Part shown: positions 1 through 11,595 of the stretch, piece after piece
Position numbering within the stretch: the stretch's first letter is position 1
How the letters are laid out: every line of letters starts with the position of its first letter
Source of the DNA: Brassica napus
Lineage: Eukaryota; Streptophyta; Magnoliopsida; Brassicales; Brassicaceae
Direction: 5' to 3'
NCBI RefSeq assembly: GCF_020379485.1
Contig: NW_026016894.1
Coordinates: 1-64,000, forward strand
Length of the DNA: 64,000 bases
Translations under genes and position numbers: made by a program
The notes under the pieces: model-generated
The model's database searches: none
What the model saw: only the letters and a program-made list of their open reading frames with translations
What the model was told of the DNA's origin: nothing

Positions 1-3000
1 TGATTTGGATACATAATAAATGGTGGAGAATCACCAGGAAGTTGAATAAATCTCATAGGAGTTGGGATGAAGAAGTTATCCCACTTTCAAATCAGGTGAT
101 TCCAGTTTCCCAGTTTGGGGGAATAGCACAGCTTCTTCGTCGTTCCAATCAAACCAGGATGAATCACTTTGTAAGAAGCTTGATTTGGATACATAAAGTG
201 GTGGAGAATCACCAGGAAGTTGAATAAATCTCATAGGAGTTGGCATGAAGAAGTTATCCCACTTTCAAATCAGGTGATTCCAGTTTCCCAGTTTGGGAAT
301 AGCACAGCTTCTTCGTCGTTCCAATCAAACCAGGATGAATCACTTTGTAAGAAGCTTGATTTGGATACATAAAGTGGTGGAGAATCACCAGGAAGTTGAA
401 TAAATCTCATAGGTTGGGATGAAGAAGTTATCCCACTTTCAAATCAGGTGATTCCAGTTTCCCAGTTTGGGAATAGCACACTTCTTCGTCGTTCCAATCA
501 AACCAGGATGAATCACTTTGTAAGAAGCTTGATTTGGATACATAAAGTGTGGGAGAATCACCAGGAAGTTGAATAAATCTCATAGGAGTTGGCATGAAGA
601 AGTTATCCCACTTTCAAATCAGGTGATTCCAGTTTCCCAGTTTGGGAATAGCACAGCTTCTTCGTCGTTCCAATCAAACCAGGATGAATCACTTGTGAGA
701 AGCTTGATTTGGATACATAAAGTGGTGGAGAATCACCAGGAAGTTGAATAAATCTCATAGGAGTTGCATGAAGAAGTTATCCCACTTTCAAATCAGGTGA
801 TTCCAGTTTCCCAGTTTGGGAATAGCACAGCTTCTTCGTCGTTCCAATCAAACCAGGATGAATCACTTTGTAAGAAGCTTGATTTGGATACATAAAGTGG
901 TGGAGAATCACCAGGAAGTTGAATAAATCTCATAGGAGTTGGCATGAAGAAGTTATCCCACTTTCAAATCAGGTGATTCCAGTTTCCCAGTTTGGGAATA
1001 GCACAGCTTCTTCGTCGTTCCAATCAAACCAGGATGAATCACTTGTGAAAAGCTTGATTTGGATACATAAAGTGGTGGAGAATCACCAGGAAGTTGAATA
1101 AATCTCATAGGAGTTGGCATGAAGAAGTTATCCCACTTTCAAATCAGGTGATTCCAGTTTCCCAGTTTGGGAATAGCACAGCTTCTTCGTCGTTCCAATC
1201 AAACCAGGATGAATCACTTTGTAAGAAGTTTGATTTGGATACATAAAGTGGTGGAGAATCACCAGGAAGTTGAATAAATCTCATAGGAGTTGGCAGAAGA
1301 AGTTATCCCACTTTCAAATCAGGTGATTCCAGTTTCCCAGTTTGGGAATAGCACAGCTTCTTCGTCGTTCCAATCAAACCAGGATGAATCACTTTGTAAG
1401 AAGCTTGATTTGGATACATAAAGTGGTGGAGAATCACCAGGAAGTTGAATAAATCTCATAGGAGTTGGGATGAAGAAGTTATCCCACTTTCAAATCAGGT
1501 GATTCCAGTTTCCCAGTTTGGGAATAGCACAGCTTCTTCGTCGTTCCAATCAAACCAGGATGAATCACTTTGTGAGAAGCTTGATTTGGATACATAAAGT
1601 GGTGGAGAATCACCAGGAAGTTGAATAAATCTCATAGGAGTTGGATGAAGAAGTTATCCCACTTTCAAATCAGGTGATTCCAGTTTCCCAGTTTGGAATA
1701 GCACAGCTTCTTCGTCGTTCCAATCAAACCAGGATGAATCACTTTGTAAGAAGCTTGATTTGGATACATAAAGTGGTGGAGAATCACCAGGAAGTTGAAT
1801 AAATCTCATAGGAGTTGGCATGAAGAAGTTATCCCACTTTCAAATCAGGTGATTCCAGTTTCCCAGTTTGGGAATAGCACAGCTTCTTCGTCGTTCCAAT
1901 CAAACCAGGATGAATCACTTTGTGAGAAGCTTGATTTGGATACATAAAGTGGTGGAGAATCACCAGGAAGTTGAATAAATCTCATAGGAGTTGGCATGAA
2001 GAAGTTATCCCACTTTCAAATCAGGTGATTCCAGTTTCCCAGTTTGGGAATAGCACAGCTTCTTCGTCGTTCCAATCAAACCAGGATGAATCACTTGTGA
2101 GAAGCTTGATTTGGATACATAAAGTGGTGGAGAATCACCAGGAAGTTGAATAAATCTCATAGGAGTTGGCATGAAGAAGTTATCCCACTTTCAAATCAGG
2201 TGATTCCAGTTTCCCAGTTTGGGAATAGCACAGCTTCTTCGTCGTTCCAATCAAACCAGGATGAATCACTTTGTAAGAAGCTTGATTGGATACATAAAGT
2301 GGTGGAGAATCACCAGGAAGTTGAATAAATCTCATAGGAGTTGGCATGAAGAAGTTATCCCACTTTCAAATCAGGTGATTCCAGTTTCCCAGTTTGGGAA
2401 TAGCACAGCTTCTTCGTCGTTCCAATCAAACCAGGATGAATCACTTTGTAAGAAGCTTGATTTGGATACATAAAGTGGTGGAGAATCACCAGGAAGTTGA
2501 ATAAATCTCATAGGAGTTGGGATGAAGAAGTTATCCCACTTTCAAATCAGGTGATTCCAGTTTCCCAGTTTGGGAATAGCACAGCTTCTTCGTCGTTCCA
2601 ATCAAACCAGGATGAATCACTTTGTAAGAAGCTTGATTTGGATACATAAAGTGGTGGAGAATCACCAGGAAGTTGAATAAATCTCATAGGAGTTGGCATG
2701 AAGAAGTTATCCCACTTTCAAATCAGGTGATTCCAGTTTCCCAGTTTGGGAATAGCACAGCTTCTTCGTCGTTCCAATCAAACCAGGATGAATCACTTTG
2801 TGAGAAGCTTGATTTGGATACATAAAGTGGTGGAGAATCACCAGGAAGTTGAATAAATCTCATAGGAGTTGGCATGAAGAAGTTATCCCACTTTCAAATC
2901 AGGTGATTCCAGTTTCCCAGTTTGGGAATAGCACAGCTTCTTCGTCGTTCCAATCAAACCAGGATGAATCACTTTGTAAGAAGCTTGATTTGGATACATA

Positions 3001-6000
3001 AAGTGGTGGAGAATCACCAGGAAGTTGAATAAATCTCATAGGAGTTGGCATGAAGAAGTTATCCCACTTTCAAATCAGGTGATTCCAGTTTCCCAGTTTG
3101 GGAATAGCACAGCTTCTTCGTCGTTCCAATCAAACCAGGATGAATCACTTTGTAAGAAGCTTGATTTGGATACATAAAGTGGTGGAGAATCACCAGGAAG
3201 TTGAATAAATCTCATAGGAGTTGGCATGAAGAAGTTATCCCACTTTCAAATCAGGTGATTCCAGTTTCCCAGTTTGGGAATAGCACAGCTTCTTCGTCGT
3301 TCCAATCAAACCAGGATGAATCACTTTGTAAGAAGCTTGATTTGGATACATAAAGTGGTGGAGAATCACCAGGAAGTTGAATAAATCTCATAGGAGTTGG
3401 CGAAGAAGAAGTTATCCCACTTTCAAATCAGGTGATTCCAGTTTCCCAGTTTGGGAATAGCACAGCTTCTTCGTCGTTCCAATCAAACCAGGATGAATCA
3501 CTTTGTGAGAAGCTTGATTTGGATACATAAAGTGGTGGAGAATCACCAGGAAGTTGAATAAATCTCATAGGAGTTGGGATGAAGAAGTTATCCCACTTTC
3601 AAATCAGGTGATTCCAGTTCCCAGTTTGGGAATAGCACAGCTTCTTCGTCGTTCCAATCAAACCAGGATGAATCACTTTGTAAGAAGCTTGATTTGGATA
3701 CATAAAGTGGTGGAGAATCACCAGGAAGTTGAATAAATCTCATAGGAGTTGGCATGAAGAAGTTATCCCACTTTCAAATCAGGTGATTCCAGTTTCCCAG
3801 TTTGGGAATAGCACAGCTTCTTCGTCGTTCCAATCAAACCAGGATGAATCACTTTGTAAGAAGCTTGATTTGGATACATAAAGTGGTGGAGAATCACCAG
3901 GAAGTTGAATAAATCTCATAGGAGTTGGCATGAAGAAGTTATCCCACTTTCAAATCAGGTGATTCCAGTTTCCCAGTTTGGGAATAGCACAGCTTCTTCG
4001 TCGTTCCAATCAAACCAGGATGAATCACTTTGTAAGAAGCTTGATTTGGATACATAAAGTGGTGGAGAATCACCAGGAAGTTGAATAAATCTCATAGGAG
4101 TTGGCATGAAGAAGTTATCCCACTTTCAAATCAGGTGATTCCAGTTTCCCAGTTTGGGAATAGCACAGCTTCTTCGTCGTTCCAATCAAACCAGGATGAA
4201 TCACTTTGTAAGAAGCTTGATTTGGATACATAAAGTGGTGGAGAATCACCAGGAAGTTGAATAAATCTCATAGGAGTTGGGATGAAGAAGTTATCCCACT
4301 TTCAAATCAGGTGATTCCAGTTTCCCAGTTTGGGAATAGCACAGCTTCTTCGTCGTTCCAATCAAACCAGGATGAATCACTTGTAAGAAGCTTGATTGTG
4401 ATTTGGATACATAAAGTGGTGGAGAATCACCAGGAAGTTGAATAAATCTCATAGGAGTTGGCATGAAGAAGTTATCCCACTTTCAAATCAGGTGATTCCA
4501 GTTTCCCAGTTTGGGAATAGCACAGCTTCTTCGTCGTTCCAATCAAACCAGGATGAATCACTTTGTGAAAAGCTTGATTTGGATACATAAAGTGGTGGAG
4601 AATCACCAGGAAGTTGAATAAATCTCATAGGAGTTGGCATGAAGAAGTTATCCCACTTTCAAATCAGGTGATTCCAGTTTCCCAGTTTGGGAATAGCACA
4701 GCTCTTCGTCGTTCCAATCAAACCAGGATGAATCACTTTGTAAGAAGCTTGATTTGGATACATAAAGTGGTGGAGAATCACCAGGAAGTTGAATAAATCT
4801 CATAGGAGTTGGGATGAAGAAGTTATCCCACTTTCAAATCAGGTGATTCCAGTTTCCCAGTTTGGGAATAGCACAGCTTCTTCGTCGTTCCAATCAAACC
4901 AGGATGAATCACTTTGTAAGAAGCTTGATTTGGATACATAAAGTGGTGGAGAATCACCAGGAAGTTGAATAAATCTCATAGGAGTTGGCATGAAGAAGTT
5001 ATCCCACTTTCAAATCAGGTGATTCCAGTTTCCCAGTTTGGGAATAGCACAGCTTCTTCGTCGTTCCAATCAAACCAGGATGAATCACTTTGTGAGAAGC
5101 TTGATTTGGATACATAAAGTGGTGGAGAATCACCAGGAAGTTGAATAAATCTCATAGGAGTTGGCATGAAGAAGTTATCCCACTTTCAAATCAGGTGATT
5201 CCAGTTTCCCAGTTTGGGAATAGCACAGCTTCTTCGTCGTTCCAATCAAACCAGGATGAATCACTTTGTAAGAAGCTTGATTTGGATACATAAAGTGGTG
5301 GAGAATCACCAGGAAGTTGAATAAATCTCATAGGAGTTGGCATGAAGAAGTTATCCCACTTTCAAATCAGGTGATTCCAGTTTCCCAGTTTGGGAATAGC
5401 ACAGCTTCTTCGTCGTTCCAATCAAACCAGGATGAATCACTTTGTAAGAAGCTTGATTTGGATACATAAAGTGGTGGAGAATCACCAGGAAGTTGAATAA
5501 ATCTCATAGGAGTTGGCATGAAGAAGTTATCCCACTTTCAAATCAGGTGATTCCAGTTTCCCAGTTTGGGAATAGCACAGCTTCTTCGTCGTTCCAATCA
5601 AACCAGGATGAATCACTTTGTGAAAAGCTTGATTTGGATACATAAAGTGGTGGAGAATCACCAGGAAGTTGAATAAATCTCATAGGAGTTGGATGAAGAA
5701 GTTATCCCACTTTCAAATCAGGTGATTCCAGTTTCCCAGTTTGGGAATAGCACAGCTTCTTCGTCGTTCCAATCAAACCAGGATGAATCACTTTGTAAGA
5801 AGCTTGATTTGGATACATAAAGTGGTGGAGAATCACCAGGAAGTTGAATAAATCTCATAGGAGTTGGCATGAAGAAGTTATCCCACTTTCAAATCAGGTG
5901 ATTCCAGTTTCCCAGTTTGGGAATAGCACAGCTTCTTCGTCGTTCCAATCAAACCAGGATGAATCACTTTGTGAAAAGCTTGATTTGGATACATAAAGTG

Positions 6001-8875
6001 GTGGAGAATCACCAGGAAGTTGAATAAATCTCATAGGAGTTGGCATGAAGAAGTTATCCCACTTTCAAATCAGGTGATTCCAGTTTCCCAGTTTGGGAAT
6101 AGCACAGCTTCTTCGTCGTTCCAATCAAACCAGGATGAATCATTGTAAGAAGTTGATTTGGATACATAAAGTGGTGGAGAATCACCAGGAAGTTGAATAA
6201 ATCTCATAGGAGTTGGCATGAAGAAGTTATCCCACTTTCAAATCAGGTGATTCCAGTTTCCCAGTTTGGGAATAGCACAGCTTCTTCGTCGTTCCAATCA
6301 AACCAGGATGAATCACTTTGTGAAAAGCTTGATTTGGATACATAAAGTGGTGGAGAATCACCAGGAAGTTGAATAAATCTCATAGGAGTTGGCATGAAGA
6401 AGTTATCCCACTTTCAAATCAGGTGATTCCAGTTTCCCAGTTTGGGAATAGCACAGCTTCTTCGTCGTTCCAATCAAACCAGGATGAATCACTTTGTAAG
6501 AAGCTTGATTTGGATACATAAAGTGGTGGAGAATCACCAGGAAGTTGAATAAATCTCATAGGAGTTGGCATGAAGAAGTTATCCCACTTTCAAATCAGGT
6601 GATTCCAGTTTCCCAGTTTGGGAATAGCACAGCTTCTTCGTCGTTCCAATCAAACCAGGATGAATCACTTTGTGAGAAGCTTGATTTGGATACATAAAGT
6701 GGTGGAGAATCACCAGGAAGTTGAATAAATCTCATAGGAGTTGGGATGAAGAAGTTATCCCACTTTCAAATCAGGTGATTCCAGTTTCCCAGTTTGGGAA
6801 TAGCACAGCTTCTTCGTCGTTCCAATCAAACCAGGATGAATCACTTTGTGAGAAGCTTGATTTGGATACATAAAGTGGTGGAGAATCACCAGGAAGTTGA
6901 ATAAATCTCATAGGAGTTGGCATGAAGAAGTTATCCCACTTTCAAATCAGGTGATTCCAGTTTCCAGTTTGGGAATAGCACAGCTTCTTCGTCGTTCCAA
7001 TCAAACCAGGATGAATCACTTTGTGAAAAAGCTTGATTTGGATACATAAAGTGGTGGAGAATCACCAGGAAGTTGAATAAATCTCATAGGAGTTGGGATG
7101 AAGAAGTTATCCCACTTTCAAATCAGGTGATTCCAGTTTCCCAGTTTGGGAATAGCACAGCTTCTTCGTCGTTCCAATCAAACCAGGATGAATCACTTTG
7201 TAAGAAGCTTGATTTGGATACATAAAGTGTGGAGAATCACCAGGAAGTTGAATAAATCTCATAGGAGTTGGCAAGAAGAAGTTATCCCACTTTCAAATCA
7301 GGTGATTCCAGTTTCCCAGTTTGGGAATAGCACAGCTTCTTCGTCGTTCCAATCAAACCAGGATGAATCACTTTGTGAGAAGCTTGATTTGGATACATAA
7401 AGTGGTGGAGAATCACCAGGAAGTTGAATAAATCTCATAGGAGTTGGGATGAAGAAGTTATCCCACTTTCAAATCAGGTGATTCCAGTTTCCCAGTTTGG
7501 GAATAGCACAGCTTCTTCGTCGTTCCAATCAAACCAGGATGAATCACTTTGTAAGAAGCTTGATTTGGATACATAAAGTGGTGGAGAATCACCAGGAAGT
7601 TGAATAAATCTCATAGGAGTTGGCATGAAGAAGTTATCCCACTTTCAAATCAGGTGATTCCAGTTTCCCAGTTTGGGAATAGCACAGCTTCTTCGTCGTT
7701 CCAATCAAACCAGGATGAATCACTTTGTGAAAAGCTTGATTTGGATACATAAAGTGGTGGAGAATCACCAGGAAGTTGAATAAATCTCATAGGAGTTGGC
7801 ATGAAGAAGTTATCCCACTTTCAAATCAGGTGATTCCAGTTTCCCAGTTTGGGAATAGCACAGCTTCTTCGTCGTTCCAATCAAACCAGGATGAATCACT
7901 TTGTAAGAAGCTTGATTTGGATACATAAAGTTGTGGAGAATCACCAGGAAGTTGAATAAATCTCATAGGAGTTGGCATGAAGAAGTTATCCCACTTTCAA
8001 ATCAGGTGATTCCAGTTTCCCAGTTTGGGAATAGCACAGCTTCTTCGTCGTTCCAATCAAACCAGGATGAATCTCTTTGTAGAAGCTTGATTTGGATACA
8101 TAAAGTGGTGGAGAATCACCAGGAAGTGAATAAATCTCATAGGAGTTGGCATGAAGAAGTTATCCCACTTTCAAATCAGGTGATTCCAGTTTCCCAGTTT
8201 GGGAATAGCACAGCTTCTTCGTCGTTCCAATCAAACCAGGATGAATCACTTTGTAAGAAGCTTGATTTGGATACATAAAGTGGTGGAGAATCACCAGGAA
8301 GTTGAATAAATCTCATAGGAGTTGGCAAGAAGAAGTTATCCCACTTTCAAATCAGGTGATTCTTCGTCGTTCCAATCAAACCAGGATGAATCACTTTGTA
8401 AGAAGCTTGATTTGGATACATAAAGTGGTGGAGAATCACCAGGAAGTTGAATAAATCTCATAGGAGTTGGCCAGAAGAAGTTATCCCACTTTCAAATCAG
8501 GTGATTCCAGTTTTCCAGTTTGGGAATAGCACAGCTTCTTCGTCGTTCCAATCAAACCCGGATGAATCACTTTGTAAGAAGCTTGATTTGGATACATAAA
8601 GTGGTGGAGAATCACCAGGAAGTTGAATAAATCTCATAGGAGTTGGCATGAAGAAGTTATCCCACTTTCAAATCAGGTGATTCCAGTTTCCCAGTTTGGG
8701 AATAGCACAGCTTCTTCGTCGTTCCAATCAAACCAGGATGAATCTCTTTGTAAGAAGCTTGATTTGGATACATAAAGTGGTGGAGAATCACCAGGAAGTT
8801 GAATAAATCTCATAGGAGTTGGCATGAAGAAGTTATCCCACTTTCAAATCAGGTGATTCCAGTTTCCCAGTTTGG
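1..8875 (+). repeat. CentBr-like 176-bp centromeric satellite, array 1 (homogeneous)
   Basis: About 50 head-to-tail monomers in one orientation. Successive copies of the same word (for example TTGAATAAAT at 2321 and 2497) are 176 bp apart. Each unit has AAGCTTGATTTGG, GTGGAGAATCACC, CAAATCAGGTGATTCC and the dyad TTCCCAGTTTGGGAA. I recognise this as the HindIII CentBr satellite of Brassica. Monomers here are almost identical; most differences are single-base deletions or a few recurring variants (GGCATG/GGGATG, GTAAGAAG/GTGAGAAG/GTGAAAAG). One monomer near 8361 has lost about 40 bp. The array stops inside the dyad at 8875, where element A begins. Open frames of 60-115 codons inside it are by-products of a repeat with few stops. 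Confidence 0.93.
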
Positions 8876-9463
8876 TATGAGATTTTAAGGATGTAAATGA
8901 TTATTGAGTTTAGAAAGGATATAGAAGAGAATAAGAGATTAGAGACAGATTAGAGACTAATGGAGAATCATAATGAAATGAGTATAGAGAGAGATTGTTT
9001 AGAACTGTCTAATCTTTATTAAGGATGAGATTACATATATATAGGTCCATACACTTAGGGTTTTCGAAATCATAAGCATGTAGAGTCAAAGGGGAGCCTA
9101 AGCTTAATTTGAACCGGCCAATGGGTGTCTCCACACGTTTGAAGCATCTTTCTTATCCAAGACCAGATGCTCTTCCTTTCCAGCCCTTGTCAGCCTGTCC
9201 TAGCTGTCAAGCCGTGCCTTCCTTATCCTCTCAACGTTCGGATAAGGTCTTGGCCGAGTGTAACTTCTCCTCAGTACATCAAAGTTACTTGGATAGTTAC
9301 TTGACCGCTTTCACCTTGTACGGCCTGGTCACTTGTACGGCCTGGTACGGCCTCTCCATCCGTACCATCCCCTTCACCTTATTCAGCCTCTTAACCCTTT
9401 TGCTCTCCTTATGATCTCAACTCCTTTGTGTCTTTACTTCACATGTCTCAACTCATCTCAACA
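8876..9463 (-). repeat. 3' LTR of element A
   Basis: 588 bp. Read on the minus strand it starts TGTTGAGATGAG next to the polypurine tract and ends CTCATA at the satellite junction. The same ending abuts the primer site in the 5' copy at 41045, so the LTR ends in TA, not CA. The left flank is TTTGG (8871-8875). Confidence 0.88.
9316..9367 (-). promoter_or_regulatory. GTAC-box cluster in LTR of A
   Basis: Four GTAC cores. On the minus strand two read GCCGTACAAG. This resembles the SBP-domain (SPL) consensus TNCGTACAA; binding is an inference. The 5' LTR copy of this cluster is at 41488-41538. Confidence 0.5.
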
Positions 9464-9571
9464 CTCCCCCTCAAGCTTAGCTTTGTAAAAGCCTAAGCTT
9501 GGATGGCTATGAGACCTTCCTCATTAAAAACCTCACCAAGGAAAACCCATTGGGACAAAACCTTGATGAGG
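9464..9571 (-). promoter_or_regulatory. Polypurine tract and two 3' hairpins of element A
   Basis: On the minus strand, from the pol stop outward: a 41-nt hairpin (9531-9571; arms CCTCATCAAGG and CCTTGGTGAGG, loop containing CCCAATGGG), then the inverted repeat CAAGCTTAG/CTAAGCTTG (about 9472-9502), then the purine run AAGCTTGAGGGGGAG ending at the LTR. The purine run primes plus-strand synthesis in LTR elements; hairpin function is inferred. Confidence 0.7.
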
Positions 9572-9603
9572 GAAAAAGAGTAAAGACCTCACAGCCAAGA
9601 GGA

Positions 9604-10970
9604 TCAGCTCCTTCTCTTCCCAAGATCAATGAGGCCCAACCTGATGTGAATGGACTCCATTGTCTTCTGTCTTGCAGCCTTGGTGAACACATCAGCTAAC
9701 TGATCTTCACTCCTCGTGTAACATGGCAAGATGACTCCTAGGATGATCATTTGCCTCACCTTGTGGCAATCAACTTCAATGTGCTTGGTCCTCTCATGAA
9801 ACACCGAGTTGGATGCAATGTGAATGGCTGCTTGGTTATCACAATGCATTGTCATTGGTGTGGCTTGATCAATCTCCAAATGCTTCAAGATGCCTTTGAT
9901 CCACACCAACTCGTTGGTAAGCTTCAGCATAGCTCTATACTCAGCTTCTGCACTTGAGCAAGAGACCACCTTCTGCTTCTTACTCTTCCATGTCACCAAG
10001 TTGCCTCCAATGAATGTGCAATAGCCTGTGGTTGGTCTCCTGTCTGCTCTATCACCAGCCCAATCTGCATCACAGTATCCAACCACTTCAGTGCTTCCAT
10101 TGCAACCCATCCATACTCCTTGATCAGGTGAGCCGTTGAGATACATCAAGATCCTCTCCACCATGCGCCAATGATGCTCCTTAGGAACTTGCATATGTTG
10201 ACTCACCTGATTGACAGCAAAACAAATGTCAGGTCTAGTTATGGTAAGATAAATCAATTTGCCAACTACTTTTCTATAGAGTTTAGGATCCTGATAAGGT
10301 TTGCTGTCTTCAATCTCCCCCTCTCGTGGGACTTTGTAACCATCCTCCATAGGCATCCTTGCAGTCTTGCCTCCATAAGCACCTGCACCTTTCAAAAGAT
10401 CAAGTGTATACTTCCTTTGGGACATGAATAAACCTTCCTTGGATCTACATATCTCAATTCCAAGAAAGTATTTCATTTCTCCCAAATCTTTAATCTCAAA
10501 CATGGATTTAATGAACTCCTTGGTTGCTATGATACCTTCCTTATCACTTCCTGTGATAATGATATCATCAACATACACAAGAAGTGCAATCATACCTGAG
10601 GGAGTTGTGAGTGTGAAGAGAGTGTGGTCTAGTTCAGACTTCTTGAAGCCTCGGCCATTCAGAGTAGTGCTCAGCTTGTTGTACCAAGCTCTTGGTGATT
10701 GCTTCAGCCCATAGATAGCTTTCTTCAATCTCAACACATTCCCTCTCTTCACTAAGTGTTCTAGGCCTGGAGGTGGATGCATATATACTTCATCCTCAAG
10801 TTCACCTTGTAAGAATGCATTCTTCACATCCATTTGCCATAACCCCATCCAAGATTCACAGCCAAGCTTAATACAATCCGTATTGTATGTAGTTTAGCTA
10901 CTGGTGCAAAGGTTTCTATGTAATCTTCTCCATAAGTTTGAGTGAAACCTCTTGCTACTAGCCTTGACTT
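9604..10970 (-). pseudogene. Element A pol, 3' part: reverse transcriptase and RNase H
   Basis: Minus-strand frame from 10848 to the stop at 9604 encodes the RT palm with YVDD and then RNase H with DADWAGD, SSAEAEY and DNQAAIHIA. Upstream, 10849-10970 continues RT in another frame: the G run at about 10843 is one base shorter than in element J, a 1-bp deletion. RT is then cut at 10970 by element B and resumes at 37645. Almost identical in protein to element J. In a working element this polyprotein copies RNA to DNA inside cytoplasmic particles. Confidence 0.9.
10966..10970. repeat. Target-site duplication GACTT (left) of element B
   Basis: The same five bases follow the 3' LTR of B at 37640-37644, and the RT frame of A reads across when B plus one copy is ignored. 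Confidence 0.9.
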
Positions 10971-11439
10971 TGTTGAGAAGAGGTGATACATTGATAGAGG
11001 AAGAGTATTGGGGCAGATAGTAACTTTGGAGTTTTACCACAGTAACTTCGGTTTGACTGTGGTAACTAAGTTAAAAGCTTAGGAAGTTACTTTGCATCCC
11101 TTTGTAGAGTGGATCACGCCCAAGAGGAAGTCTGGATAAGGAAGGAGTAGTTTGGATAAGGTCTGGTCATAGCTGGAAAGGTAAAGCACCTTTACAGCCT
11201 GTCCAAGCATGTGAAGCATCTTTACAGCCTATCCCTTGACTTCACATGCTTATGATTTCGAAATCATCTTTGTATTATCCTTATCTCTTCATATATAACT
11301 TGTATCTGAGACATTAAATTAATTAATGGAGTTTTGAGTATTCTTTCTATTCTCTCTCTACTTATTCTCTTAATCTCTTTAATCTTACACAAAACAATCT
11401 GATTGTTCTTAAACACACTCTAATACACAAAAGTGTATA
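10971..11439 (+). repeat. 5' LTR of element B
   Basis: Starts TGTTGAGAAGAGG and ends AAGTGTATA, directly followed by the primer site; TG...TA ends. Contains an imperfect inverted repeat at 11034-11065 (TTACCACAGT/ACTGTGGTAA), a TTGACTTCACATGCTT box at 11236, TTTCGAAA near 11256 and a TATATAA box near 11292. No GTAC cluster, unlike most other families here. Confidence 0.9.
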
Positions 11440-11457
11440 TGGTATCAGAGCCAGGTT
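11440..11457 (+). promoter_or_regulatory. Primer-binding site (tRNA-iMet), element B
   Basis: TGGTATCAGAGCCAGGTT directly after the LTR, complementary to the 3' end of plant initiator tRNA-Met, the usual minus-strand primer of plant copia elements. Confidence 0.93.
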
Positions 11458-11595
11458 ACTAAAAGGGTGGAAGTGTGTTATTCATGTTCTTAAAAAATCT
11501 GGTTTTGTGTTCTTGAGCTGTTCTTGATGTTCTTGAGTGTTCTTGGTGGTTTTGAGCTCCGTTCTTCATTTGCTGGGTTTTATTGAGGACATCTG

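Noticed and set aside
42..8278. Many open frames of 60-115 codons (MNKSHRSW... and MGIAQLLRRS...) in the satellite
   Set aside because: They start at TTG/ATG-like positions in every monomer, are the same peptide from a tandem repeat, and change frame with each 1-bp indel. No gene-like features.
1..8875. Regular repeats as a possible CRISPR array
   Set aside because: Units are 176 bp with no unique spacers; this is a tandem satellite of a plant genome.
9109..9414. Open frame of 101 codons in the LTR of A, repeated at 41197
   Set aside because: Lies wholly within the LTR and matches only by LTR duplication; no start context or protein similarity.
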